Shown here piece after piece: positions 7,991 through 15,987 of a DNA stretch of 36,435 bases (the first letter of the stretch is position 1; the number at the start of each line of letters is the position of its first letter). Both the position numbers and the translations under genes were made by a program. The DNA comes from JBBTXG01 sp038062375 (GTDB taxonomy: Bacteria; Patescibacteriota; Minisyncoccia; Minisyncoccales; UBA10102). Below the pieces are notes generated by a model. That model saw nothing but the letters and a program-made list of their open reading frames with translations, had not been told where the DNA came from and did not search any database. The stretch spans positions 1 through 36,435 of the forward strand of contig JBBTXG010000012.1 in the NCBI GenBank assembly GCA_038062375.1, given 5' to 3'.

Positions 7991-8019
7991 ACCCCCACAC
8001 CAACTCTTGGTGTGGGGGT
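7991..8019 (-). terminator. Strong hairpin downstream of rnpB
   Basis: Perfect 13-bp inverted repeat ACCCCCACACCAA / TTGGTGTGGGGGT with a 3-base loop. On the minus strand it is followed by GAACTTTT, a loose U-tract. Its position 3 bases after the RNase P RNA P1 helix suggests it terminates rnpB or protects its 3' end. Confidence 0.65.
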
Positions 8020-8022
8020 AGA

Positions 8023-8466
8023 GCCAAAGGAGGCGATAAGCCGAATTCTGTCCTTCTCCGTCCTTTGGAACTTTGGCGAAGAAGGGGCAATCATCTATCT
8101 GTCTCGTACATTACTGTACGGATCAAGTCCCTCGACAAGCTCGGGACAATAGCGAGCCACTTCTCACAGAAACTCCACACGAAATGCAGAATCTCTGGTT
8201 TGCTCTTGCACTCGGGTAAGGATTTAGCCGTTTCACTTGAGCCTTCGGCAAAACTCCTTATGACTCAAATCGCCCTTCTTCGCTCCTTGCGGAGCTTGGG
8301 AAGGGCGGTTTTATCCTTGCGAATAAAACCGTCTCTGTTCGCACCTCGCGGATTGCTCCGTGTGGGGATTACCCACTACCTTTCCTCTCTTTCTCGCGAA
8401 AGTAGGTGAGTGTTCGGACTTTCCTCTAGGTATTTTGATACCCAGCGATTGCCGACCTCCTTTGGC
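8023..8466 (-). ncRNA. rnpB: RNase P RNA
   Basis: 444 bases. This is the catalytic RNA that matures tRNA 5' ends. The ends pair perfectly as helix P1 (GCCAAAGGAGG with CCTCCTTTGGC). Conserved bacterial blocks are present: GAGGAAAGTCCG near the 5' side, GTGAAACGGCTAAATCC in the P15 region, GAGTGCAAGAGCAAACC, and the 3' universal block ACAGAATTCGGCTTATCGCC. It is longer than the about 350-400 usual for type A because of extended GC-rich peripheral stems (for example GACGGTTTTATTC...GAATAAAACCG-type and AAGGGCG helices). In the P15 loop the usual GGUAA reads GGCUAA. It has its own consensus promoter. Confidence 0.95.
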
Positions 8467-8472
8467 AATTCT

Positions 8473-8502
8473 ATTGTACCTCCAATCACTCATTTATGTC
8501 AA
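8473..8502 (-). promoter_or_regulatory. Promoter of rnpB
   Basis: A perfect -35 TTGACA (8497-8502) and a -10 TACAAT (8473-8478) are spaced by 18 bases. The expected start falls at the first base of helix P1 (about 8466), so mature 5' end and transcription start nearly coincide. Confidence 0.8.
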
Positions 8503-8589
8503 TCCCACTCTTCACGAAGATGCCCACTCTTTCTTCCTCACCAAAAATTTCTTGGTCGAGCCTCTCCATACAATAGTTCTTAGAACATT

Positions 8590-8898
8590 TTATCTTCCTC
8601 TGTTTCCAAAATAATGAAAGTGGTCTTCCCTTACTCTACCTTTTTCAAACCGAATACCTTCCTTCGCAAGAAGTCTTCGTTTTTCTTTCAAGCCGCCGCG
8701 GCCGCTGTATCCACCGAGACTCCCATCGTAAGCTACCACTTTGTAGCAAGGGAAATTTTTCGGATCGGGATTTGTTGCCATGATTTTTCCAATCGCGCGT
8801 GCGGAGGTGGCGCACACTCTCGCCATTTCTTTATAGGTCGCTACTTTCCCTTTTGGGATTTTCTTGAGCAATAAGACTGCTTCATGCAGTTCTTTCAT
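8590..8898 (-). CDS. MGMT-like methylated-DNA--protein-cysteine methyltransferase
   Basis: 102 residues, equal to just the C-terminal DNA-binding/active-site domain of Ogt/MGMT proteins, which remove O6-alkyl groups from guanine. The helix-turn-helix segment KVATYKEMARVCATSARAIGKIM and the active-site loop FPCYKVV are present. The acceptor Cys51 is kept, so this is not an alkyltransferase-like (ATL) protein with Trp there. The normally following His is Tyr52. The acidic partner is likely Glu80 in LLAKEGI. It overlaps the upstream 82-residue gene by four bases and is the last gene of the 15.6-8.6 kb cluster. Confidence 0.85.
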   Translation of the reverse strand: MKELHEAVLLLKKIPKGKVATYKEMARVCATSARAIGKIMATNPDPKNFPCYKVVAYDGSLGGYSGRGGLKEKRRLLAKEGIRFEKGRVREDHFHYFGNRGR

Positions 8899-9143
8899 TC
8901 TGTCTTTTCCTCTCTCTGTTTTCGAACAAATTTGATTGCCTGCTGCTTCTCGTGTTCGAGCTCTTGAATTGCAAAGAGGGTTTTACACAGCTCAATCCTT
9001 TGTTCACGATTCATATAAGGAAGATCTTCCAAAAGTTCTTTTCGCTGCTCTACTGCCATGGGAGTATCCTTGATAAACTCTGTAAGTGATGGGGTGTTTA
9101 AGCTAAGAGTATCCATAGAATAAAATATCTTGGTTATATTCAA
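8895..9143 (-). CDS. Small helical protein of unknown function
   Basis: 82 residues if translation begins at the TTG at 9143. This start overlaps the upstream stop codon (TTGA) and has an AGGAG about nine bases before it. An ATG at 9116 would give 73 residues and is a real alternative. The sequence is predicted to be all helix, with a charged C-terminal half (EQRIELCKTLFAIQELEHEK). No family was recognised. Four-base overlaps on both sides place it firmly in the ATPase cluster, so it probably acts with the 739-residue protein before it. Confidence 0.6.
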   Translation of the reverse strand: MNITKIFYSMDTLSLNTPSLTEFIKDTPMAVEQRKELLEDLPYMNREQRIELCKTLFAIQELEHEKQQAIKFVRKQREEKTE

Positions 9144-11359
9144 CCTTTCCCTCTCCTTCCGTGACGCGGTATTGCTTTTCGATGTTCGGCCAACGGAGTC
9201 CCGGGACGAAACCCAAGAACAATCTCAAAAAACCACTCTGCAAATCCATTTTTTCTCTCGGCAGCCTTTCGATACTGCTCCATCACTTCCGGATTCTCAA
9301 CTCTCGACGCAAAATATCTTCCAAACTCACGATTCTTATCTAATCCGCCTATCCCAAGGACCTCTTCGAGAAGTTCTCGATCGTCTGAAAGATTGCCACG
9401 CAACTTCCTCTCATCTTCCAACCCCATCAGACTTACTCCCATTCGTCTTATATCAATCACCCCTCCGGTCCCGAAGGCAGCCTCTACCTCTTGTTTCCTT
9501 TCCGGAGTTTTCTCGATTTGTTTTTGTACCATATACTTTGCCATCCGTTCCTGCTCAATCCTTACATACATATCATCTATCGCGTCTTCTGCATTATTGA
9601 GAGTCCCCTCAATAATCACATCCTTTCTTGCTTCTTTTGCTGACTCCCACTGTCTCGCCCATTCTTCCCCTAACTCTGTTTTGAAAGTTGTCTCTTGCCC
9701 TGCCATCTCACTTGAAATCCTCTGGTTCAATTGAGCTCTCAAGAATACATCCATCGCTGGAGAAGTAAGCAATGTCTCTCTCGAAGAAGAACTGAAAGTA
9801 TGCACCACATTGTTTTCTCCATCGCTCACTTGAACTTCTCCTGTTGGTTTGTCTTTATGAAACCACAAAATCCCTTCTTTTTTCGTAAGAACGTTGAGAT
9901 TGTATCCAAGTTCCTGCAATGCGCGTTCAGGATCAAATTTTACATATTCATTCTCAAATTTTGTCTGAAAGTATGCACGAAATGCGTTCGACTCCCGCTC
10001 CATATGGTCTCGTAATGTTTCCCCTCTCTCTTTCTCTTTTGAGAAACCGGTCTCTGCATAAAATTGTTCTTGTGCTTGAGAATCTTGCTCGAGTTCTCGC
10101 CACCAGCTTTCTTCACTCATCAAACCCAAGTTCTTTTCTCGCTTACGCCTGAACTCCTCATTCTTCCCTTGCAACTCCCTTGAAACATATGCATCTTGTG
10201 TTTCGAGCTGCACTTCTCCTGCCGCTTTTTCTTCGAGATTCTCCCCGGTGAGAAACTGCCACATTTTTTCTCTTACTGCCGTTTCTTTCGCAGGAATGCG
10301 GTCGAGAATCGCAAGTTTCACATGAGGGGGAATCAGTCCTTTTTCATCTTCTAAAAACTCGCGCAAGTTTTTTAACTCAACCCAATCTGCATTCTCCTGC
10401 AGGAGTCCAAGTACTTCTTTCTGATACCGACCCGCATATTGCCTTACCTTCTCCTTGGAAAATTCCGCGATATTCTGACCTCGCAATTCGGGAAATCGGC
10501 GCGCTGCATTGTCTCTTAACCACTCCTTTTCTTCTTGTGCAAAAACTTCTGCCATCTGATTGTCGAGCATGCTTCCCGTTTTTGTTCTGGTATCTTCGTC
10601 AATCTCAAACTTTCTACTATCTGCTGCTTCTCGTTTGTAAATCTCTCCGACCCACTTCTCTGTTTCTTTCCATTGCTGAAACCTCCACTCTTCCAATGAT
10701 TCGGAAGGAGGCAACTCTCCCTGTTCTTTTCTTTCTTCCGGCACTCCCTCTTCTTCAACTCTTTCTGGTTCCTCGGGAACTTTCTCTTGTCTTCCCAACG
10801 GTTCACCCCCTGGTCCTACTAATTCTTCTTCTTTTGCTCTTCCTTCCTCTTCTGCTTTCTTAAGCCGATCTTGAGCAGAAATATCCTCTTCTGTTTGATC
10901 TGGTTCTTGTTCTGCCATACGTTGTTTTGTTGATTCGTTTATTGTTTGATTTTTTTGTGGACCTTTTGGTTGTACTTGTTCTTGCTCCAACTCATCTGCA
11001 AGGCTTGCGATCCTTTTGCGTTCATCGTCAGGCAACTTGTTAATCTGTTGAGCAAGCTCTCCAAGACGTCGTGGAGTACTCCCGCTCCCCTTTCTCTGCC
11101 TTCTGAATTCTGCAAGTTGCTCTGCGAGACTCCTTAATTCCTCCATTCTTTCTTCGGAAATTTTCCCCTCTTGCTCTTCTCCTTCTTCGTCTCTCGGCTG
11201 CGGAGTACTCTCTTGAACCTCTTGGGTATCCCCCTCTTCCTGCTCTTTATCATTTCCTGGATTTGAAAATTTACGCCTCAATTCACTCCCCTCATCTGTT
11301 TTAAGGAATCTTTCCAATTCTTCTGGAGAAGAGAATTTCTTTGAAAAGTCTTCTGTCAT
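9140..11359 (-). CDS. Large charged coiled-coil protein of unknown function
   Basis: 739 residues, no family recognised. Residues 1-230 are very rich in Glu, Gln, Lys and Pro and look disordered, with helical stretches such as RMEELRSLAEQLAEFRRQRK. The rest (about 230-730) is mostly predicted helix, with many charged heptad-like runs, and ends in a basic tail (HGRRGKG). There is no signal peptide and no membrane span. Its start overlaps the end of the VirD4-like ATPase gene by four bases, so the two products are probably made together. A substrate, adaptor or scaffold of that ATPase is a reasonable inference; nothing in the sequence proves it. Confidence 0.7.
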   Translation of the reverse strand: MTEDFSKKFSSPEELERFLKTDEGSELRRKFSNPGNDKEQEEGDTQEVQESTPQPRDEEGEEQEGKISEERMEELRSLAEQLAEFRRQRKGSGSTPRRLGELAQQINKLPDDERKRIASLADELEQEQVQPKGPQKNQTINESTKQRMAEQEPDQTEEDISAQDRLKKAEEEGRAKEEELVGPGGEPLGRQEKVPEEPERVEEEGVPEERKEQGELPPSESLEEWRFQQWKETEKWVGEIYKREAADSRKFEIDEDTRTKTGSMLDNQMAEVFAQEEKEWLRDNAARRFPELRGQNIAEFSKEKVRQYAGRYQKEVLGLLQENADWVELKNLREFLEDEKGLIPPHVKLAILDRIPAKETAVREKMWQFLTGENLEEKAAGEVQLETQDAYVSRELQGKNEEFRRKREKNLGLMSEESWWRELEQDSQAQEQFYAETGFSKEKERGETLRDHMERESNAFRAYFQTKFENEYVKFDPERALQELGYNLNVLTKKEGILWFHKDKPTGEVQVSDGENNVVHTFSSSSRETLLTSPAMDVFLRAQLNQRISSEMAGQETTFKTELGEEWARQWESAKEARKDVIIEGTLNNAEDAIDDMYVRIEQERMAKYMVQKQIEKTPERKQEVEAAFGTGGVIDIRRMGVSLMGLEDERKLRGNLSDDRELLEEVLGIGGLDKNREFGRYFASRVENPEVMEQYRKAAERKNGFAEWFFEIVLGFRPGTPLAEHRKAIPRHGRRGKG

Positions 11360-13800
11360 TCTAACTTTGATCTCTCAAATATCTCCATTTCGACTAATTC
11401 TTTTGGTCTGCCATATTTTGAACTCGAATTCTTCTTCGCTCCCTCTACTCTCTCAAGGCTCCCAATCTCTGGTTTTACCGTCTGCATCTCAAAAGAAGAA
11501 GAGAGCTTCCCTTGTATTAACATTTTAACAAGCAAGTGAAAATTGTCCAGATTCACAAGGTCAAATCGTGAAAATTCTGGTTTGAATTGTGCTTCCAGAA
11601 ATTCTGCATCTTGCGCGCCGATACGGAACACACCCATCGTTCCCACGTTGCCGAGCACCGCGTGCCTAATCTCTTCGGTTAATTGAGGAATATATTGGTG
11701 AGCCATGATGAGATTTAAGCGATACTTCCTTGCTTCAGAGAGAATCGTAACAATGCTATCAGTGCTGAAGTTTTGAAACTCATCAATGTATAAATAAAAG
11801 TCTTGCCGGGTTTCTTCGGGAATCCGAGCCCTGCGCATCGCAGCCATTTGCATTTTGGAAACAAGAATCAATCCGAGCAAGGCGCTGTTCACCTCTCCGG
11901 TGAGACCCTTGGAAAGATTCGCCAGAAAGATTTTCTTTTTATCCATAATAACTCCAAGATCAAAAGCAGAATGCGTTTGCCCAATAATATTTCGCATCAT
12001 TTCATTCTCGATGAACCTGCCAATTTTTGAGACCACATACCCTAACATGTCAGATCTTGTAGAACCTGTGGTCTGTTTCCACTCCTTGAGCCAGAAACTT
12101 CTTACCATAGAATCCTCCACCTTTTGTAATCTTTGCTCCATAAATTCAGAATCAGTGAACATCCTTGGAATTTCCACCAGCGTCCCGGGATTTGTCTTGT
12201 CTGCCATCAAAGCCAACATCGCATTTCTCATGTAATGCTCAAACATGGGTCCTATGATTTCTGGCGGGAAAAGCTTGTGAAAAATGGCGATCATCTCTTG
12301 CACCGCGAAATCTTTTTGTTCAGGACTTTCGTATTCGAGCATATTGAGGCCCATGGGTCTTTCCAAGTCAAACGGCTCAAAGAGTACTACATCCTCCATG
12401 CGCTCGTTGGGGATATTTGCGAGCGTTGCTTCAATGAGTTCTCCATGCGGATCAATCACTCCCACCCCTTCTCCGTTTTCCACGTCTTGCCGAATCATCT
12501 CTCGCAGGAGACTCGACTTTCCCGTTCCGGTTTGGCCGATGATATAAAAATGTCGCCTGCGATCCTCTCTTGCGGCAAAGGCAACTTCTTTCTCTTCTCC
12601 TCGAAAAACAACTTTGCCAATCACATTAAGTCCTTTTTCCGGCAACTCTGCTGGGGGAGCTGCTGCAGTTCCAACCTTCGTCATTTTGACATACGGAGTC
12701 TCCATAGAAGGCGTTGGAAAGTGGAAAATACTTGTAAGCTCTTCGATGTTCAAAGCAATACTTTGAGCTGAATGAAAATTGCGGAAGCTAAAATCATAGA
12801 TGAGTTTCTTGAGACGTCTCCCTTTCGCCTCGACAATCTCAAAACCATTAAACGAAGCAACGGAAAACTGGCCAAATGCGCCAATGAGGTGCTGAAAAAT
12901 TTCCTCTGCTCTCTGTTTGGTTTTCGCAGATACAACCAATCTGATATTCGAATCAAAAATGTGCTTTTGAATTTTATTTTGGATAGCTTCAATACTCCGC
13001 TGATCAATCGATGACCCTCTCCATGGAGTTGCCTCTTGCCTTTCTTTTTGCTGTGGCGCTTTGACGAAAATCGTCTTCCGAATCTCCTGGAAAAGCGAGG
13101 ATGGGACGGCTTCTCGTGCAGCACTTTCCGCTGGTACTCCTTCTTGGATTTTTCGGAGGGCTTCACTTCCTCCTCCTTTCCAGTTTTTTGACTGCAAAAA
13201 GGGGCTTATGATGAGCTGCACTGCCGCTCCCTCATCTGGCGCAATCTTGCTAAGCGTATTCGTGAGTGTTGCCAAGGGATCCTTCTCTAAATTCCTATAG
13301 GTCGAAATGGGAAACAGGGGTGAGCTTCGCAATCGCAGCCAAGCTCCCATGGTAACATTTTCTGGTTCAAAAATCGTATAATCTTGAGGAACTTTTTGGA
13401 TTACAGCCTTTGGATATACTCCCTGAATATATTTTTCAAAAGCGGTTTCCAAGTTCTTGGGCACTGCCGCGTAAAACTCAATGTCGCTTCCTCCAACCTG
13501 CGACGCGATTTCAAAGGTAATCCTCGGTAATCCCTCCATGATGCGCTTCAAAAATCCTTGCTTGCGTATGGAAAGAAAATCTCCGTAGATTTGTTCCATC
13601 TGTGCAATCCATTCTTTCTCGTTCCTCGGAACTTTTCCCTCTTTTTCTTCCTCATATTTTGGCATCAAAACTAAAAAGAGAGCCATGTCAAAACTCCCTA
13701 AAATTCTTCCTCGTTCTCTTGATTTCAGATACAAAAAACTCAAAACCGCAAGACCAATGACCAAAAGTGCAACGAAAAACCAAAGAAAGATTGTGAGCAC
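11356..13800 (-). CDS. Membrane-anchored VirD4/TraD-like DNA-transfer ATPase
   Basis: 814 residues from a GTG start, chosen because it supplies the membrane span at 2-26. A middle region (about 50-400) has no recognised fold in this reading. From about 400 the protein is a FtsK/HerA-type motor: Walker A GQTGTGKSS (422-430), the DPHGEL motif (450-455), Walker B FYLYIDEFQN (668-677, Asp673-Glu674) and a sensor-like AHQYIPQL (700-707). This layout matches type IV secretion coupling proteins (VirD4/TraD, TraM-recognition-like C-terminus), which pump DNA or proteins at the membrane. No relaxase, VirB4 or pilus genes are nearby, so its substrate is unknown. It starts three bases after the 136-residue gene and overlaps the 739-residue gene. 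Confidence 0.88.
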   Translation of the reverse strand: MLTIFLWFFVALLVIGLAVLSFLYLKSRERGRILGSFDMALFLVLMPKYEEEKEGKVPRNEKEWIAQMEQIYGDFLSIRKQGFLKRIMEGLPRITFEIASQVGGSDIEFYAAVPKNLETAFEKYIQGVYPKAVIQKVPQDYTIFEPENVTMGAWLRLRSSPLFPISTYRNLEKDPLATLTNTLSKIAPDEGAAVQLIISPFLQSKNWKGGGSEALRKIQEGVPAESAAREAVPSSLFQEIRKTIFVKAPQQKERQEATPWRGSSIDQRSIEAIQNKIQKHIFDSNIRLVVSAKTKQRAEEIFQHLIGAFGQFSVASFNGFEIVEAKGRRLKKLIYDFSFRNFHSAQSIALNIEELTSIFHFPTPSMETPYVKMTKVGTAAAPPAELPEKGLNVIGKVVFRGEEKEVAFAAREDRRRHFYIIGQTGTGKSSLLREMIRQDVENGEGVGVIDPHGELIEATLANIPNERMEDVVLFEPFDLERPMGLNMLEYESPEQKDFAVQEMIAIFHKLFPPEIIGPMFEHYMRNAMLALMADKTNPGTLVEIPRMFTDSEFMEQRLQKVEDSMVRSFWLKEWKQTTGSTRSDMLGYVVSKIGRFIENEMMRNIIGQTHSAFDLGVIMDKKKIFLANLSKGLTGEVNSALLGLILVSKMQMAAMRRARIPEETRQDFYLYIDEFQNFSTDSIVTILSEARKYRLNLIMAHQYIPQLTEEIRHAVLGNVGTMGVFRIGAQDAEFLEAQFKPEFSRFDLVNLDNFHLLVKMLIQGKLSSSFEMQTVKPEIGSLERVEGAKKNSSSKYGRPKELVEMEIFERSKLE

Positions 13801-13803
13801 GGA

Positions 13804-14214
13804 TTATGTTTCAAGAAAACGCTTAAAGCGCGCATCTTGAGCTAGGGTATCGTGAAACTTATCAACAATAAACGCGTCTCTTGACTCCATGTTTGCAATG
13901 ACCTTATTCACAAACACCAATCCCTTCGTTTCCGCTAAGCTTAACAAACGTTCGAGTTTTCCTTCCGGAGCCACTCCTTCCATTTGCTCTGCATAGCTTT
14001 TCGCTTCTTTTTCTTCTTCTTGGGGGAGTTGCGGGGTTTGAGGCCGGCTCAATTCTTCTTCTTGGGCAACCCTCGCCTCAACGCGCCGTTCTCTTCGCTC
14101 CTGAACTTCTTTCTCTTCTGGCGCAGGCGCCTTTTCTGGAGTCTGCTGCGTCAACCCCTCTTCTCCCTCGGCCTTCTCTCTGTATTGATCTTCCTTATCC
14201 TTTGCCATATTCAT
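13804..14214 (-). CDS. Acidic protein of unknown function, ATPase-cluster partner
   Basis: 136 residues from the first ATG (14214); another ATG at 14208 fits equally well. The first 85 residues are low-complexity Glu/Gln/Pro/Lys, with RRERRVEARVAQEEEL. The last 50 (KLERLLSLAETKGLVFVNKVIANMESRD region) form an apparently globular helical module. No family recognised. The charged N-terminus resembles that of the 739-residue protein two genes away. It sits directly before the VirD4-like ATPase gene with a three-base gap. Confidence 0.65.
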   Translation of the reverse strand: MNMAKDKEDQYREKAEGEEGLTQQTPEKAPAPEEKEVQERRERRVEARVAQEEELSRPQTPQLPQEEEKEAKSYAEQMEGVAPEGKLERLLSLAETKGLVFVNKVIANMESRDAFIVDKFHDTLAQDARFKRFLET

Positions 14215-14222
14215 CTATGATA

Positions 14223-15167
14223 CTACTCTTTTCTAGAAACTCCAAGTAATGTTTCAAGAGCTCGCCTTTGCCTCACTGCGTGCGCGTTACCCTCTACAAT
14301 AAAGATGCGATCATTCTCCTTTAATGCCTCGCCGATCTGATTCACCATGTGAACGTCTCGGAAAGAGTTTGATTGCCGAGCTATCTCATTGATCGTAGTC
14401 TGATTATCTTTGAGGTCCTCTGAAGGTACCGGGGCAACCCTACCTTCGTAAAATTCCCTGTCTTCTAAGTTCAAGTTCGTATTCCACATCTCTTTCCCAA
14501 TCTGTACCGCATGTTCCACCGAATAATCAAAATCTTCCCAATTGGTAGCACCTTGAAACCCTTCAATATGGGAAGCTATGTATTCTTCAAATGCCTCCAT
14601 CTTGGGTTCTCTGCCTGTACGATGAAAATCGAGAATCTGCCGATAAAAGTAGAAAGCAAAAAGATGGTCTTTCGAGAATCCTTGTTCAAGAAGGTGTGAT
14701 ATTTCCTCACCCAAATCAGGTTCTGGAGACTCGACATCAATTCCCTGCTCTGCCGCGAGTTTTGCGATAAACCATGGCTCCCCATATTCTCTGATCACTT
14801 CTTCTCTGCCCATGCGTTTGAGTTCTGCGAGCGTTTCCGCCTTTTGCTCCTCCGCCTGTAAGTTATGCATCCCTTCCACAAAAACCTTTGTTGGTTGAGC
14901 TTTCTGAAACGCGTCTTCAATCTCTTCAAACATGGGGTCTGCGGGATCATTCACGTGTCGTGCTCCAAAATAGACCACCGACTTTCCCTGATATTCTCCG
15001 GCTCCCTCAACTGTGTATCTTGCATCCTCGGGAGGCGGCTGCTGATTCGGATATTTCTCGGCAAACTCCTCCCACGACATCAAATCGCTCGCTTCAATCT
15101 TTCTTTCAGGATTTTCTTCTTGAGATTCTTTCGGTCCTTCCCCTTCGTGTGAAAATTGTTCTTTCAT
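14223..15167 (-). CDS. TraB/GumN/TIKI-like putative metalloprotease
   Basis: 314 residues. After a disordered, charged N-terminus (1-45) come the paired family motifs: GARH (68-71) with the acidic FVEG (96-99), and the second GxxH, GNAH (293-296), near the C-terminus. RDVHM (270-274) matches the R[DN]xxM helix typical of TraB/GumN proteins. In the superfamily the two GxxH motifs and the Glu are thought to form a metal site, and TIKI members are proteases. Unlike many relatives there is no signal peptide or membrane segment, so it is probably cytoplasmic. It lies between the RNase H-like gene and the acidic gene in the ATPase cluster. Confidence 0.75.
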   Translation of the reverse strand: MKEQFSHEGEGPKESQEENPERKIEASDLMSWEEFAEKYPNQQPPPEDARYTVEGAGEYQGKSVVYFGARHVNDPADPMFEEIEDAFQKAQPTKVFVEGMHNLQAEEQKAETLAELKRMGREEVIREYGEPWFIAKLAAEQGIDVESPEPDLGEEISHLLEQGFSKDHLFAFYFYRQILDFHRTGREPKMEAFEEYIASHIEGFQGATNWEDFDYSVEHAVQIGKEMWNTNLNLEDREFYEGRVAPVPSEDLKDNQTTINEIARQSNSFRDVHMVNQIGEALKENDRIFIVEGNAHAVRQRRALETLLGVSRKE

Positions 15168-15172
15168 GATTT

Positions 15173-15619
15173 TTAAAAAAGTTTGCGGTTTTTGAATTGG
15201 GCGTCGAGGGCTTCGTTGACGAGCCGGTCGGCGGGCTTGTTTTGTTCTCGAGGGATTGCCTGGAATTGAACACTGCCAAAATCAATTTTGAGGTTCCAAA
15301 GTTCAACGAACAAAGTTTGAAGATTTGGATGCTCAATTTTGTATTCGCCTTTGAGTTGTCTTACAAGTAATTCCGAGTCTGCGAATACGTGAACTGACGA
15401 TTGCTTTGCTTGTTTCTTTCCAATAAGAGCCTTGAGTTTTTTGAGAGCTGCAGTCACTGCTCGGTATTCTGCCTCATTGTTCGTGGTTTCTCCTATGTAC
15501 TCTGAAATTTCTTTCATCACTGTTCCATATTCATTGCATATCACAGCTCCGATTGCGGCATGCCCTGGATTGCCCCTTGCGCCTCCATCGGTATGCACCA
15601 AAAATTTTCTCTCTGCCAT
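15173..15619 (-). CDS. RNase H-like protein (type I fold)
   Basis: 148 residues from the ATG at 15619 (MAERKFLVHTDGGARGNPG), which has AGAGG just upstream; a longer in-frame start has no family match. The four catalytic acids of RNase HI are visible: Asp11 in TDGGARGNPG, Glu49 in NNEAEYRA, Asp81 in FADSELLVRQL and Asp131 in KPADRLVNEALD. It most resembles the short RNase HI-like group found in many bacteria and archaea, which cut RNA in RNA-DNA hybrids. It is the first gene of the cluster that continues with the TraB-like gene six bases downstream. Confidence 0.9.
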   Translation of the reverse strand: MAERKFLVHTDGGARGNPGHAAIGAVICNEYGTVMKEISEYIGETTNNEAEYRAVTAALKKLKALIGKKQAKQSSVHVFADSELLVRQLKGEYKIEHPNLQTLFVELWNLKIDFGSVQFQAIPREQNKPADRLVNEALDAQFKNRKLF

Positions 15620-15641
15620 ATCCTCTATTCTGCCAGTTCTC

Positions 15642-15670
15642 GGTATAAGAAACAAGAGATTTCTGAACAA
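15642..15670 (-). promoter_or_regulatory. Possible promoter of the RNase H/TraB/VirD4-like cluster
   Basis: TTGTTC (15665-15670) and TATACC (15642-15647) are 17 bases apart. The predicted start gives a leader of about 17 bases containing AGAGG before the ATG at 15619. It lies just downstream of the terminator-like hairpin at 15674-15720. Confidence 0.45.
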
Positions 15671-15673
15671 TAC

Positions 15674-15778
15674 AAAAAAAGCAAGGCCTGCGATTTCTTA
15701 AGTTCTATTCGACGCCTTGCTCTCTTGGGTCGAGAATCTCTGTGACGCATTAGAGCGTATCAGAATTTCTCATGACCC
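15674..15778 (-). ncRNA. Structured intergenic element, possible small RNA with terminator
   Basis: Two stem-loops lie in tandem. The upper one (about 15725-15778) nests TGGGTC/GACCCA, GAGAA/TTCTC, CTG/CAG and ACGC/GCGT around loop ATTAGA, with symmetric internal loops. On the minus strand it is followed by GCAAGGC...GCCTTGC (15681-15720) and a run of seven T, a terminator-like 3' end though with a 26-base loop. The whole could be a roughly 100-base RNA. No convincing promoter was seen, and no Rfam family recognised. It occupies most of the gene-free stretch 15620-15987. Confidence 0.4.
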
Positions 15779-15940
15779 ACAACTTGTTCTGGTATGATGG
15801 GGTTACGATACAAGGAATCTCTTGGAGGAGACCGCTCTTCTCCTTTGTTCTTATTATAAACTTTTTTATCTCTCCATCAACAACGCCCCTCCAATCTTCT
15901 CTTACTATCTCTTATTGTACGATTATTTTTTGCTTGATTT

Positions 15941-15976
15941 ATCTCGTATTATTTGCATATGCAAGAATAAAAAGAT
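15941..15976. repeat. 36-bp imperfect palindrome, copy A (upstream of Cas2-like gene)
   Basis: First of three 36-base copies. It begins ATCTCGTA, has the symmetric centre TTGCATATGCAA, then AGAATAA, and ends AAAGAT. It overlaps the likely promoter of the downstream gene (TTGCAT at 15953 and GATAAT/TAATAT at 15974-15981) and ends 11 bases before the ATG at 15988. That position is expected of an operator; autoregulation by the adjacent winged-helix protein is inference. Confidence 0.75.
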
Positions 15977-15987
15977 AATATAACATT

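Noticed and set aside
12133..12771. 212-codon plus-strand open frame
   Set aside because: Antisense to the motor domain of the VirD4-like ATPase gene; no recognisable domain.
15772..15978. 68-codon plus-strand open frame with hydrophobic stretch
   Set aside because: It starts inside the nested stem-loop and ends in palindrome copy A. It has no ribosome-binding site and no family resemblance.
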